Position numbers and translations under genes: made by a program | Notes under the pieces: generated by a model | Seen by the model: the letters and a program-made list of their open reading frames with translations, nothing else | Database searches by the model: none | Told to the model about the DNA's origin: nothing | In this document: positions 1-8,160 of the stretch, in pieces | Position numbering within the stretch: position 1 is the first letter of the stretch | Layout of the letters: every line of letters starts with the position of its first letter | DNA from: SIG299 sp964632165 | Lineage (GTDB): Bacteria; Bacillota; Clostridia; Lachnospirales; Lachnospiraceae | DNA: 14,822 nucleotides | Direction of reading: 5' to 3' | Assembly: GCA_964632165.1 (NCBI GenBank) | Contig: CAZWCZ010000038.1 | Coordinates: forward strand, 1-14,822

Positions 1-88
1 CGGGTTTGAGGAAAAACAGCATGGAAAAGTTTTGTGCATGTTTCACAAAAAAGGAGGGAAAAGTTCTACTTACAAAACACGGGGGAAT
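1..88. other. Upstream edge without a recognisable gene
   Basis: I see no gene in this stretch. A frame open upstream of uvrB runs through it, but it has no good ribosome site and its predicted peptide does not resemble UvrB. It could hold the tail of a preceding transcription unit cut off by the window edge. Confidence 0.4.
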
Positions 89-102
89 CGAACTTTTGTT
101 CT
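89..102 (+). promoter_or_regulatory. LexA (SOS) box of the uvrBA unit
   Basis: The sequence CGAACTTTTGTTCT matches the Gram-positive LexA/DinR operator (CGAAC, four bases, GTTCG) in every fixed position except the last base, which is T instead of G. Its right end touches the proposed -35 box, so bound LexA would block RNA polymerase. uvrB is a classical SOS gene in Firmicutes, which agrees with the placement. Confidence 0.85.
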
Positions 103-130
103 GTACATTTTTGAAAGATTGTGGTATGAT
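102..130 (+). promoter_or_regulatory. uvrB promoter, extended -10
   Basis: A TATGAT box at 125-130 is preceded by TG at 122-123, giving an extended -10. TGTACA at 102-107 stands 17 bases upstream as a moderate -35 (four of six matches). Transcription would start near 137 and leave a leader of about 100 nt. The LexA box abuts the -35. Confidence 0.65.
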
Positions 131-238
131 GATAACGAGATAGAAAGAATTAGTCTATCAGCTTATTTGAATTTTAATATTTGCACGAATTTCTGTCTGA
201 CAGGCAAACTTTTATGTTACGATTTTTGGAGGTCTTCT

Positions 239-2239
239 ATGCAAAATGAACAAAAAATTTTTAAATTACATTCCGAATATCAGCCTACCGGAGACCAGCC
301 GCAAGCGATAGAACAGCTTGTCAAAGGTTTTAAAGAAGGGAATCAGTGCCAGACTCTTTTGGGCGTCACCGGATCCGGAAAAACTTTTACAATGGCAAAT
401 GTCATATCACAATTAAATAAACCGACTCTGATCATTGCACATAATAAAACCCTCGCGGCACAGCTTTATGGTGAATTTAAGGAATTTTTCCCGGAGAACG
501 CGGTCGAATATTTTGTCAGCTATTATGATTATTATCAGCCGGAAGCTTATGTCCCGTCAACAGATACTTATATAGAGAAAGACTCGGCGATCAATGATGA
601 GATCGATAAATTGCGTCATTCTGCAACTGCAGCATTGACAGAACGGAATGATGTGATTATTGTTGCAAGTGTTTCCTGCATTTATGGATTAGGAAGTCCG
701 ATCGACTACCAGAACATGACTGTCTCTTTGCGTCCTGGAATGATTCGGGAAAGGGATGAAGTGATAAAAAAGCTTGTGGAGATCCAATACACCAGAAATG
801 ACATGGATTTTAAGAGGGGAACGTTTCGGGTAAGGGGCGATGTGGTGGAGATATTTCCGATTTCCAATGCAGATACAGCAATACGTGTAGAGTTTTTTGG
901 AGATGAAGTGGATCGTATTACGGAAATAGATGTATTGACAGGAGAGATAAAATGTTCGTTAGAGCATATGGTTGTTTTCCCTGCATCGCATTATGTGGTA
1001 GCATCGGAAACGTTAAATGAAGCTCTTGCAGATATAGAAGTTGAGTTACAGGACAGGGTACGTTATTTTAAGGAAGAAGATAAGCTGCTGGAGGCTCAGA
1101 GAATTTCAGAACGGACGAATTTTGACATGGAAATGTTAAGAGAGACCGGATTCTGTTCCGGAATTGAAAACTATTCTATGCATCTGTCCAGATTAAACCC
1201 GGGAGAGCCGCCGAATACGCTGCTGGATTATTTTCCGGATGACTTTTTGATCATCGTAGATGAAAGCCATATTACAATTCCGCAGATCCGAGGAATGTAT
1301 GACGGCGATCAGGCAAGAAAGACAACGCTTGTTGAATATGGATTTCGTCTTCCTTCTGCAAAGGATAATCGCCCGCTTAATTTTCAGGAATTTGAAACTC
1401 ATATCAGTCAGATATTGTTTGTTTCTGCTACACCGTCTGTTTATGAAAGCGAACATGAACTGATGCGTACAGAACAGATCATCCGGCCAACGGGACTTTT
1501 GGATCCTCAGGTAGATGTAAGACCGACCAAAGGACAGATTGATGATTTACTTGCGGAGATTCGAAGGGAAACGAATCAAAAAAATAAAGTTCTGATTACT
1601 ACATTGACCAAACGGATGGCAGAAGATTTGACGGATTACCTTAGAGATGCAGGAGTGCGTGTCAAATATTTGCATTCAGATATTGATACATTAGAACGAT
1701 CGGAAATTATCCGGGATATGCGAATGGATGTGTTTGATGTCCTTGTCGGAATTAATCTTTTGAGAGAAGGGCTTGATATCCCGGAAGTCAGTCTGGTAGC
1801 AATTTTGGATGCGGATAAGGAAGGGTTCCTTCGTTCGGAAACGTCTTTGATCCAGACGATAGGACGGGCAGCACGTAATGAAAACGGGCATGTCATTATG
1901 TATGCGGATAAGATGACAGAGTCAATGGAAAAGGCAATTTCAGAAACAAATCGCCGTCGTGAAATTCAGAATCAGTATAATCTACAGCATGGGATCACAC
2001 CAACAACGATCAAAAAAGCAGTGCGTGAACTGATCAGTATTTCAAAGAAAGCAGAAAACAGTACGTATAGATTAGAGAAAGATGCAGAATCTATGTCAAA
2101 GAAGGAACTGGAAGCAGTAATAAAGAAAATGACTAAGGACATGCATACAGCGGCGGCAGAGTTGAATTTTGAGCAGGCGGCTGAATTAAGAGACAGGATA
2201 CTGGAATTAAAGAGAGAGCTGCTTCAGCTGGAAACCTGA
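239..2239 (+). CDS. uvrB: Excinuclease ABC subunit B (UvrB)
   Basis: UvrB is the damage-verifying helicase-like ATPase of nucleotide excision repair. UvrA loads it at lesions and it recruits the nuclease UvrC. The ATG at 239 is chosen over an earlier in-frame start because GGAGG lies at 228-232 with a 6-base spacer and the protein then begins as UvrB proteins do (666 residues, the usual length). Visible motifs: Walker A GVTGSGKT at 42-49; the tyrosine-rich beta-hairpin (YYDYYQPEAYVPS) near 97-109, which inserts between DNA strands; helicase motif II DESH at 341-344; FVSATP; motif VI QTIGRAARNENG; and a C-terminal UVR coiled-coil motif at about 624-659 that binds UvrC. It is the first gene of an SOS-controlled unit with uvrA 48 bases downstream. 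The gene looks intact. Confidence 0.98.
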   Translation: MQNEQKIFKLHSEYQPTGDQPQAIEQLVKGFKEGNQCQTLLGVTGSGKTFTMANVISQLNKPTLIIAHNKTLAAQLYGEFKEFFPENAVEYFVSYYDYYQPEAYVPSTDTYIEKDSAINDEIDKLRHSATAALTERNDVIIVASVSCIYGLGSPIDYQNMTVSLRPGMIRERDEVIKKLVEIQYTRNDMDFKRGTFRVRGDVVEIFPISNADTAIRVEFFGDEVDRITEIDVLTGEIKCSLEHMVVFPASHYVVASETLNEALADIEVELQDRVRYFKEEDKLLEAQRISERTNFDMEMLRETGFCSGIENYSMHLSRLNPGEPPNTLLDYFPDDFLIIVDESHITIPQIRGMYDGDQARKTTLVEYGFRLPSAKDNRPLNFQEFETHISQILFVSATPSVYESEHELMRTEQIIRPTGLLDPQVDVRPTKGQIDDLLAEIRRETNQKNKVLITTLTKRMAEDLTDYLRDAGVRVKYLHSDIDTLERSEIIRDMRMDVFDVLVGINLLREGLDIPEVSLVAILDADKEGFLRSETSLIQTIGRAARNENGHVIMYADKMTESMEKAISETNRRREIQNQYNLQHGITPTTIKKAVRELISISKKAENSTYRLEKDAESMSKKELEAVIKKMTKDMHTAAAELNFEQAAELRDRILELKRELLQLET

Positions 2240-2287
2240 GTATGAGTCAAAGACCGGCGCGTGGCAGAGAAATGGAAGAGAGAAATT

Positions 2288-5137
2288 ATGTCGGAAAAGA
2301 AAAACTATATCAAAATCAGAGGTGCAAAAGAACATAATCTAAAGGGAATTAGCATTGATATTCCACGGGATCAGTTTGTCGTATTAACCGGATTATCGGG
2401 GTCGGGGAAGTCTTCCCTGGCATTTGATACCATTTATGCAGAAGGGCAAAGGAGATATATGGAATCACTGTCTTCTTACGCAAGGCAGTTTCTTGGTCAG
2501 ATGGAAAAGCCAAATGTAGAAAGCATTGAGGGACTTTCCCCGGCAATTTCTATTGATCAGAAGTCTACAAATCGAAATCCGCGTTCGACGGTTGGCACGG
2601 TAACGGAAATTTATGATTATTTGCGTTTGCTTTATGCACGTATCGGAATTCCGCATTGTCCGGAATGCGGCAGAGAAATTAAAAAACAGACAGTAGATCA
2701 GATGGTAGATGAGATAATGAAACGTCCGGAAAGAACAAAATTTCAGTTGCTGGCACCGGTAGTGCGTGGAAGAAAAGGAGAACATGCAAAAGTATTTGAA
2801 CAGGCAAAAAAAGCCGGATTTATTCGAGTAAGAGTCGATGGGAATCTGTACGAATTGACTGAAGAGATTAAATTAGAAAAAAACGCGAAACATCATATCG
2901 AAATTGTTGTCGATCGTCTGATCGTGCGTCCGGGAGCTGAGAAAAGGATATCGGATTCCATTGATACGATCCTTTCGCTGACGGACGGTTTAGTTATTGT
3001 GCAGTATCTGGGAGATGAAAAAACTGCACCGGAGGAAGTGACAATGAGTCAGAATTTTGCCTGTCCGGACTGCGGTATCAGCATCGAAGAACTGGAGCCA
3101 AGAGCTTTTTCTTTCAATAATCCGTTGGGAGCCTGCCCGGATTGTCATGGAATTGGGGTAAAGATGGAATTTTCCGAAGAACTGATGATTCCGGACAAGA
3201 GTCTTTCACTTAGCCAGGGAGCTATTGCGGTGCTTGGATGGCAGTCATCGTCAGATCCAAAAAGCTTTGCAGGATCCCTTTTGACGGCACTGTCAAAACA
3301 TTATAATTTTAGTCTGGATACACCATATCAGGATCTGCCGAAAGAGATACGTCATATGTTGATTCATGGAACGGATGGCATTTCCGTACAGGTGCATTAT
3401 ACCGGTCAAAGGGGGACAGGTGTTTATGATGTGGCATTTGAAGGATTGATCAGGAATGTGGAGCGGAGATACCGAGAAACCTATTCAGATACGACAAAGC
3501 AGGAGTATGAAACTTTTATGACAACAACACCATGCACTTTGTGCGGAGGACGACGTTTAAAAAAGGAAGTCCTTGGCGTTACTGTCGGCGGGAAAAATAT
3601 TTCAGAGGCTACAGATTTTCCGGTTCATGAGCTTTACGATTTTATAAGCAATCTGAGTTTAACACCGGTGCAGGAAAAGATAGGAGCCATGATCTTGAAA
3701 GAAATCAAAGCAAGAACACGTTTTTTGATTGACGTGGGTTTGGATTATCTGACTCTTTCAAGAGCAGCAGGAACATTGTCCGGAGGAGAAGCACAGCGCA
3801 TCCGCCTGGCGACACAGATCGGTTCCGGCTTGGTTGGAGTAGCATATATTTTGGACGAACCGAGCATAGGACTTCATCAACGGGATAATGATAAACTGTT
3901 AGCGGCATTGAAACGTCTGCGGGATCTTGGAAATACATTGATTGTAGTAGAACACGATGAAGATACTATGTTAGCAGCGGATTATCTGATCGACATCGGC
4001 CCTGGAGCAGGATCTCATGGAGGCGAAATAGTTGCTGCAGGGACACCGGAGGAAATCATGGCATGTCCAGATTCACTGACCGGACAGTATTTAAGCGGAG
4101 AACGTTCCATTCCGGTGCCTTCAATACGCAGGGTGCCGACAGGATGGCTGTCCGTAAGGGGGGCGTCTGAAAATAATTTAAAGCATATAGATGTCGATAT
4201 TCCGTTAGGGGTATTTACCTGTGTTACCGGAGTGTCCGGATCAGGAAAAAGTTCTCTCGTAAACGAAATTTTGTATAAAACGTTGGCAAAACAGTTAAAT
4301 CGTGCTCGGACGATTCCGGGGGAATATGATGAGATGATAGGAATCGAACAACTGGACAAGGTAATTAACATTGACCAGTCTCCGATCGGACGGACACCGC
4401 GTTCCAATCCGGCAACCTATACCGGCGTATTTGATCTGATCCGCGATTTATTTGCAACAACTTCAGATGCTAAAGTGAAAGGTTATAATAAAGGCCGGTT
4501 CAGTTTTAATGTCAAAGGAGGCCGTTGTGAAGCTTGTTCCGGAGACGGTATCATTAAAATAGAAATGAATTTTCTTCCGGATGTTTACGTGCCATGTGAG
4601 GTTTGTGGCGGAAAACGCTATAACAGGGACACTTTGGAGGTAAAATATAAAGGAAAATCCATTTTTGATGTTCTGGATATGACAGTAGAAGAGGCTGTGC
4701 ACTTTTTTGAGAATGTACCGACGATCCGCAGAAAAATAGAAACATTAAATGACGTTGGCTTGTCGTATCTGAAATTAGGGCATCCGTCTACTTCGCTTTC
4801 CGGAGGTGAGGCGCAGCGGATAAAACTGGCAACAGAACTTTCTAAAAGAAGTACGGGAAAGACCATCTATATTTTGGATGAACCTACAACGGGATTGCAT
4901 TTTGAAGATGTGAGAAAGCTGATTGAAATTTTACAACGGTTGGCAGATGGGGGAAATACAGTTCTTGTGATAGAACATAATCTGGATGTGATAAAGTCGG
5001 CAGATTATCTGATCGATATAGGGCCGGAAGGAGGAAACCGGGGCGGAACCATAATTGCACGTGGTACACCGGAGGAAGTAGCAGAAATGCCGAACTCTTA
5101 TACCGGGCAATATGTAAAAAAATATTTAAAAAAATAA
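2288..5137 (+). CDS. uvrA: Excinuclease ABC subunit A (UvrA)
   Basis: UvrA is the dimeric damage-sensing ATPase that starts nucleotide excision repair and hands lesions to UvrB. The frame is open from a GTG at 2261, but the ATG at 2288 follows GGAAGAGAG (2274-2282) and gives the usual UvrA N-terminus, so I take 949 residues. Two ABC modules are visible: Walker A GLSGSGKSS at 35-43 and a second at about 648-656 (Lys654); signature LSGGE at 497-501 and 837-841; Walker B regions ending in LDEPS and LDEPT. Zinc fingers are C259/C262/C283/C286 and C747/C750/C770/C773. No key residue is missing. The short gap to uvrB, with no terminator or clear promoter, points to co-transcription and shared SOS control. 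Confidence 0.98.
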   Translation: MSEKKNYIKIRGAKEHNLKGISIDIPRDQFVVLTGLSGSGKSSLAFDTIYAEGQRRYMESLSSYARQFLGQMEKPNVESIEGLSPAISIDQKSTNRNPRSTVGTVTEIYDYLRLLYARIGIPHCPECGREIKKQTVDQMVDEIMKRPERTKFQLLAPVVRGRKGEHAKVFEQAKKAGFIRVRVDGNLYELTEEIKLEKNAKHHIEIVVDRLIVRPGAEKRISDSIDTILSLTDGLVIVQYLGDEKTAPEEVTMSQNFACPDCGISIEELEPRAFSFNNPLGACPDCHGIGVKMEFSEELMIPDKSLSLSQGAIAVLGWQSSSDPKSFAGSLLTALSKHYNFSLDTPYQDLPKEIRHMLIHGTDGISVQVHYTGQRGTGVYDVAFEGLIRNVERRYRETYSDTTKQEYETFMTTTPCTLCGGRRLKKEVLGVTVGGKNISEATDFPVHELYDFISNLSLTPVQEKIGAMILKEIKARTRFLIDVGLDYLTLSRAAGTLSGGEAQRIRLATQIGSGLVGVAYILDEPSIGLHQRDNDKLLAALKRLRDLGNTLIVVEHDEDTMLAADYLIDIGPGAGSHGGEIVAAGTPEEIMACPDSLTGQYLSGERSIPVPSIRRVPTGWLSVRGASENNLKHIDVDIPLGVFTCVTGVSGSGKSSLVNEILYKTLAKQLNRARTIPGEYDEMIGIEQLDKVINIDQSPIGRTPRSNPATYTGVFDLIRDLFATTSDAKVKGYNKGRFSFNVKGGRCEACSGDGIIKIEMNFLPDVYVPCEVCGGKRYNRDTLEVKYKGKSIFDVLDMTVEEAVHFFENVPTIRRKIETLNDVGLSYLKLGHPSTSLSGGEAQRIKLATELSKRSTGKTIYILDEPTTGLHFEDVRKLIEILQRLADGGNTVLVIEHNLDVIKSADYLIDIGPEGGNRGGTIIARGTPEEVAEMPNSYTGQYVKKYLKK

Positions 5138-5141
5138 TAAG

Positions 5142-5195
5142 AAAAGCATCGGGCAGATGTTCCTGGAAGGGAAGTTGCCGTGATGCTTTTTCTGT
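5142..5195. terminator. Terminator between convergent uvrA and aminotransferase
   Basis: AAAAGCATC at 5142-5150 pairs with GATGCTTTT at 5182-5190, and an inner GGCA/TGCC stem continues it after a small internal loop. T-rich sequence follows on the plus strand, and A-rich sequence before the hairpin would give a U-rich tail on the minus strand. It can therefore stop transcripts from both sides. Confidence 0.8.
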
Positions 5196-5206
5196 TTTAA
5201 TACCTG

Positions 5207-6496
5207 CTAATTTTTTTCAGCAAGAAATTTCTCTACGCTGACCAGCTTTACGCAAAGGACAAAAGCTTTTGCAGCTTCTTCCATTTCTTCCGGAGTCGGG
5301 AAGGAAGGGGCAATACGGATATTTGAGTCAAGAGGATCTTTTCCGTAAGGGAAGGTAGCACCTGCACCGGTCAAAACGACACCAAGCGCTTTGCATTTGG
5401 CAACTACTTCAGTCGCACAGCCCGGAAGGGTATCAAAGGAGATAAAATAGCCACCGCGAGGTTTTATCCAGGTTCCAATCTCTAAGCCGTTCAGTTCCCT
5501 TTCCAATGTATTCAGGACGGCTTCAAATTTCGGCCGCAACAGTTCTGCATGAAGTTTCATATGCGCATTAAGACCGTGGATGTCTTTAAAAAATCTTGCG
5601 TGACGGAGCTGATTGATCTTGTCGTGTCCGATGGTCTGAATGGCCATCTGACTTTGAATAAAATCGGTATTTTTTATAGAAGAGGCAATGGCAGAAACAC
5701 CGGAGCCGGGAAAACTGATTTTTGAGGTGGAGGCAAAAATATATACCATGTCAGGATTGCCGGCTTTTTCACATTCGTCAAGGATGTTTAAGATTTCATC
5801 CTGAATATCGTCATACAGATGGTGGATGCAATAGGCATTGTCCCAATAAATACGAAAATCTTCAGCGGCAGGTTTTAGATGGGCAAACCGTCGGACCACT
5901 TCGTCAGAGTAGGAAATGCCGGTTGGATTAGAATATTTTGGAACACACCAGATGCCTTTTACGGCAGGATCGTTATTGACATAGTGTTCTACCAGATCCA
6001 TATCCGGTCCGTCGGAAAGCAGAGGGATATTGATCATTTCAATGCCAAAATATTCTGTGATCTTAAAATGCCGGTCATACCCGGGTACAGGACAGAGAAA
6101 TTTCACTGAGTCCAGTTGGCACCACGGAACAGAGCCATTGACACCATGGGTCATGGAACGGGAAACAGTGTCATACATAATGTTCAAACTGGAATTTCCA
6201 CATACGACTACATTATCTTTTTGAACAGACATCATATCTGCCATCAGACGGCGGCATTCTCCGATGCCGTCCAAATCGCCATAATTTCTGGTATCATTTC
6301 CGAGAACGGTACGCATATCAGAAGAACTGTTGATCACATCAAGCATTGGCATAGACAATGCCAGCTGAGAATATCCTGGCTTGCCACGTGCCATGTTGAG
6401 ATTCAGCCCTTTTGCCTCCATTGTTTTGTATTCTTCTTCCAGCGCAGCCTTAACGGTTAAAAGTTCATTTTTACTCAAATCTTTATATGGTTTCAT
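5207..6496 (-). CDS. PLP-dependent aminotransferase, AspT-type (class I fold, Pfam Aminotran_MocR group)
   Basis: This 429-residue fold-type I aminotransferase belongs to the group of long aspartate-aminotransferase-like enzymes once labelled alanine-glyoxylate or MocR-type, found in many Firmicutes and Corynebacteria. It would transfer an amino group between an amino acid and a 2-oxoacid using pyridoxal phosphate; aspartate/2-oxoglutarate is the best guess from relatives. Visible residues: ARGKP at 36-40, NYGDLDG at 71-77, NPTG at 190-193, the cofactor aspartate in YWDNAY (D219), the Schiff-base lysine in STSKISFPGSG (K259), and the substrate-carboxylate arginine in SNIRIAPSFP (R394). There is no signal peptide, so it is cytoplasmic. 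The ribosome site is weak (AAAGAGAG about 12 bases upstream). It is a single-gene unit convergent with uvrA. The substrate assignment is inference. Confidence 0.88.
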   Translation of the reverse strand: MKPYKDLSKNELLTVKAALEEEYKTMEAKGLNLNMARGKPGYSQLALSMPMLDVINSSSDMRTVLGNDTRNYGDLDGIGECRRLMADMMSVQKDNVVVCGNSSLNIMYDTVSRSMTHGVNGSVPWCQLDSVKFLCPVPGYDRHFKITEYFGIEMINIPLLSDGPDMDLVEHYVNNDPAVKGIWCVPKYSNPTGISYSDEVVRRFAHLKPAAEDFRIYWDNAYCIHHLYDDIQDEILNILDECEKAGNPDMVYIFASTSKISFPGSGVSAIASSIKNTDFIQSQMAIQTIGHDKINQLRHARFFKDIHGLNAHMKLHAELLRPKFEAVLNTLERELNGLEIGTWIKPRGGYFISFDTLPGCATEVVAKCKALGVVLTGAGATFPYGKDPLDSNIRIAPSFPTPEEMEEAAKAFVLCVKLVSVEKFLAEKN

Positions 6497-6540
6497 AGGA
6501 TTTGGGACTCTCTTTCTTTTGAGGACGGATTTTGGGTTTG

Positions 6541-6575
6541 CGTATCATTAAATTCGTGCATACATGCATACAAAA
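6541..6575 (-). promoter_or_regulatory. Candidate control region of the aminotransferase
   Basis: On the minus strand TTGTAT stands 17 bases before an AT-rich TAATGAT stretch. The spacer holds the palindromic motif GCATGTATGC, overlapped by a second TGCATG. The -10 match is poor, so this is only a possible promoter or operator about 50-70 bases before the start codon. Confidence 0.25.
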
Positions 6576-6593
6576 CTTTAACATGGGAAGATG

Positions 6594-6630
6594 AAAAAAG
6601 CAACCATATTTTATGTGTTTTTCTGCTTTT
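6594..6630 (-). terminator. Probable terminator after tspO
   Basis: On the minus strand AAAAGCA and TGCTTTT form a 7-bp stem, extended by an inner CATA/TATG pairing, and end in a run of T. It lies about 10 bases beyond the tspO stop codon. The stem is AT-rich, so its strength is uncertain. Confidence 0.45.
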
Positions 6631-6639
6631 CATGCATTT

Positions 6640-7179
6640 TTATCGATTTAACCACCAGACACCAAGATTAAGATAGGCAGCAAAAGTCAGCCAAAGAAGA
6701 TAAGGAAGATTCAGGAAGGCTGCCCACGCAGATACTTTGTAGAAACATCGTATCATTGTATACACAAGTCCCCACAAGAAAAGGAGGATGAAAAACGAAA
6801 ACAGGTGCCAGCCAAATGAAAAGAAGAAGACCGGCCAAAGAAAATTTACGGTCAATTGATAAAAGTAAAGAGACTGTGCATCGGAACAGGCCGTCCTTCG
6901 TGCACCGGAAGTTTTGATCAGATAAAAAGAAATTCCCATGAGGAGGTAGAGCAATGTCCATATTAATGGAAATAAGACCGCAGGAGGGGAAAGAGGAGGC
7001 TGATTGAGGTCAGAGAAGGCTTTTATTGCCCCACGGTTGAAAAGTCCGGAAAAACCACCGACGATCAACGGCATTGCAATGGTTTTTAAGAATTCTTTAA
7101 GCGTGGAAGGATTGGGTGAAAACACTTTTTTTCTTGTAAAAAATGATTGGAAGGTGTGGAATAGAGAGGTTACATTCAT
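6640..7179 (-). CDS. tspO: TspO/MBR family membrane protein
   Basis: TspO proteins are five-helix membrane proteins that bind porphyrins and, in some bacteria, influence tetrapyrrole or stress metabolism; the role in anaerobic Firmicutes is unsettled. Family hallmarks are clear: the loop 1/helix 2 motif PPLSPPAVLFPLIWTLLYLL (61-80), NFLWPVFFF in helix 3 (112-120), and PYLLWLTFAAYLN in helix 5 (159-171). About five hydrophobic segments can be traced. I use the ATG at 7179 (179 residues) because AAAGGAAA precedes it, while the earlier GTG at 7206 lies inside a hairpin. Even so, the roughly 25-residue hydrophilic N-terminal extension is longer than the usual TspO (about 155-160 residues). It is preceded by its own TATAAT box and a perfect 13-bp inverted repeat. 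Confidence 0.88.
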   Translation of the reverse strand: MNVTSLFHTFQSFFTRKKVFSPNPSTLKEFLKTIAMPLIVGGFSGLFNRGAIKAFSDLNQPPLSPPAVLFPLIWTLLYLLMGISFYLIKTSGARRTACSDAQSLYFYQLTVNFLWPVFFFSFGWHLFSFFILLFLWGLVYTMIRCFYKVSAWAAFLNLPYLLWLTFAAYLNLGVWWLNR

Positions 7180-7199
7180 GGCATTCGTTTCCTTTACCG

Positions 7200-7235
7200 A
7201 ATTCACAGCTGCATTTTTTCGGGCAGCTGTGAATT
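7200..7235 (-). promoter_or_regulatory. Perfect 13-bp inverted repeat in the tspO leader
   Basis: AATTCACAGCTGC at 7200-7212 and GCAGCTGTGAATT at 7223-7235 are exact reverse complements around a 10-base loop. If transcription starts about 7 bases after the TATAAT box (7249-7254), the hairpin would begin within the first ten bases of the tspO mRNA and end about 20 bases before the ATG, leaving the ribosome site free. It has no U-run in the tspO direction, so it is not an ordinary attenuator there. Operator, mRNA-stabilising 5-prime hairpin, or plus-strand terminator are all possible. Confidence 0.7.
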
Positions 7236-7248
7236 TTATTGTTGTGAT

Positions 7249-7276
7249 ATTATATGAGGAATGCCGTTAAAGTAGA
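7249..7276 (-). promoter_or_regulatory. Probable tspO promoter
   Basis: The minus strand has a perfect TATAAT at 7254-7249. The best -35 in range, TCTACT at 7276-7271 (16-base spacer), is poor, which suggests either a weak promoter or one needing an activator. It lies in the gap after the acetyltransferase stop codon, where I find no terminator, so read-through from that gene is also possible. Confidence 0.5.
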
Positions 7277-7291
7277 GCTGAAAATCAGTTT

Positions 7292-7969
7292 TTAAAGTTT
7301 TTTCTTTCTTTCCGAAAGAGGAACTTCATTTTTTACATAGGTATCCCAGACATGGATGCGGTCATCTTCATCAATCCGGCGAAGAATTTTTGCAGGGGTT
7401 CCGGCAACAATGCAATTTGCAGGAACATCTTTCGTTACAACTGCACCGGCAGCAATGATGCTGTTTTCTCCGATGGTAACTCCGCCGCAGATAATGGCAC
7501 CGGAACAGATCCAGCATCCGTCTTTGATCGTAATGGGAGAACCATATTCCAGATCATGAAAACCGTCCGGATAATTGAAAGGGAGTCGTTCTTCTGCGAG
7601 GAAAGGATGATTTGGTGTTGCCAAAGTCACATTTGCTCCAATCCAGACACCATTTCCGAGAGTGATTGGTGCGATGTCCAGAAAAGTGCAGTTATAATTG
7701 ACAAAGCAACCTTTGCCTACATGGATATTGACCCCGTATTCACAGTAGAACGGAGCAAAAACGGCAAGGAAATTTCCTTTGGCAGAAGGAATGAGTTTTT
7801 CGAGTGCATGCTGTTTGGCCTTTGCCCAACGTACCGGTATCCGGTTAAAACGGTCACAGCCGCTCATTCCGCGGATATGCTGTTTTTCAATGTCTTTGCT
7901 GGATGAATTATAGAGTTTTCCGCTGATCATTTTCTCCCAGTCGTTGTATCTGTTTTCTACATTTTTCAT
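7292..7969 (-). CDS. Maltose/galactoside-type O-acetyltransferase (hexapeptide repeat)
   Basis: Members of this family (Maa, LacA, NodL) move an acetyl group from acetyl-CoA to a sugar or sugar-like hydroxyl. The 225-residue product has the N-terminal maltose-acetyltransferase segment (EKMISGKLYNSS, 12-23), then left-handed beta-helix hexapeptide repeats at about 81-195 (for example ITLGNGVWIGANV and VTIGENSIIAAGAVVTKDVP). The family catalytic histidine is H121 in ATPNHPF, and the CoA-site motif GTPAKILR is at 190-197. The frame is open 44 codons further upstream, but the ATG at 7969 follows AGGGAG with 7-base spacing and matches the family N-terminus. At 225 residues it is slightly longer than the usual 185-205, through an acidic/basic C-terminal tail. 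The acceptor sugar is unknown. A strong promoter precedes it. Confidence 0.92.
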   Translation of the reverse strand: MKNVENRYNDWEKMISGKLYNSSSKDIEKQHIRGMSGCDRFNRIPVRWAKAKQHALEKLIPSAKGNFLAVFAPFYCEYGVNIHVGKGCFVNYNCTFLDIAPITLGNGVWIGANVTLATPNHPFLAEERLPFNYPDGFHDLEYGSPITIKDGCWICSGAIICGGVTIGENSIIAAGAVVTKDVPANCIVAGTPAKILRRIDEDDRIHVWDTYVKNEVPLSERKKKL

Positions 7970-8014
7970 AGCTGATCTCCCTGAAAAAAATCGGATGTAA
8001 TGTTTGTAAAGTGA

Positions 8015-8043
8015 ATTGTAGCATAGAAATTGGAAATTGTGAA
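8015..8043 (-). promoter_or_regulatory. Acetyltransferase promoter
   Basis: On the minus strand TTCACA (8043-8038) and TACAAT (8020-8015) are separated by exactly 17 bases, five of six matches each, with TG placed for an extended -10. Transcription would start near 8008, giving a leader of about 40 nt. Confidence 0.75.
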
Positions 8044-8097
8044 TAGTTGAAAAAGAGAAAAGATATTTTCCGGAAAAAGCAGAGGAAGATCCAGAGG

Positions 8098-8139
8098 TCA
8101 ATTCGAAAAAAGCCGCCCGACGGACGGCAGATGTGTCAT
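8098..8139 (-). CDS. Possible 13-residue leader peptide on the left flank of the invertible segment
   Basis: Reading leftwards out of the recombinase segment, AAAGGGAG is followed after a proper spacer by an ATG at 8139, encoding MTHLPSVGRLFSN. Ribosome site and first codons lie inside the left 31-bp repeat; the rest runs through the adjacent terminator hairpin. A ribosome translating it would cover that terminator, which could allow read-through toward the acetyltransferase. No homology supports it, so it may be accidental. Confidence 0.3.
   Translation of the reverse strand: MTHLPSVGRLFSN
8105..8128 (-). terminator. Intrinsic terminator abutting the left inverted repeat
   Basis: In minus-strand RNA, GCCGTCC and GGGCGGC form a 7-bp GC-rich stem (one G-U pair) with a 3-base loop, followed by six U. 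It starts one base outside the left repeat and stands directly in the path of the outward promoter at 8200-8228. No annotated gene on the minus strand needs it, since the acetyltransferase promoter lies downstream of it. Confidence 0.8.
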
Positions 8140-8160
8140 AAAGTTTCTCCCTTTAAGACG
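8130..8160 (-). repeat. Left 31-bp inverted repeat / recombinase site (IR-L)
   Basis: These 31 bases are the exact reverse complement of 9503-9533. Inside are two imperfectly inverted 9-bp arms (GTCATAAAG at 8135-8143 and CTTTAAGAC at 8151-8159, eight of nine matched) around the 7-base asymmetric centre TTTCTCC (8144-8150). This is the usual architecture of a tyrosine-recombinase crossover site. The inner arm forms a further palindrome, AAGACGGCGTCTT (8155-8167), absent from the right copy. Confidence 0.85.

Noticed and set aside
32..238. N-terminal extension of the uvrB frame from an ATG at 32
   Set aside because: It runs through the promoter and LexA box, has no UvrB likeness, and the ATG at 239 has an excellent ribosome site.
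2261..2287. GTG start for uvrA nine codons upstream
   Set aside because: The ATG at 2288 has a purine-rich ribosome site with proper spacing and matches the usual UvrA N-terminus.
4015..4407. 130-residue minus-strand frame inside uvrA
   Set aside because: It is antisense to conserved UvrA coding sequence, with no ribosome site and no recognisable domain.
7004..7270. Plus-strand frame over tspO and its leader hairpin
   Set aside because: Composition and position mark it as the antisense shadow of tspO; the hairpin following it could mimic a terminator but no promoter precedes it.
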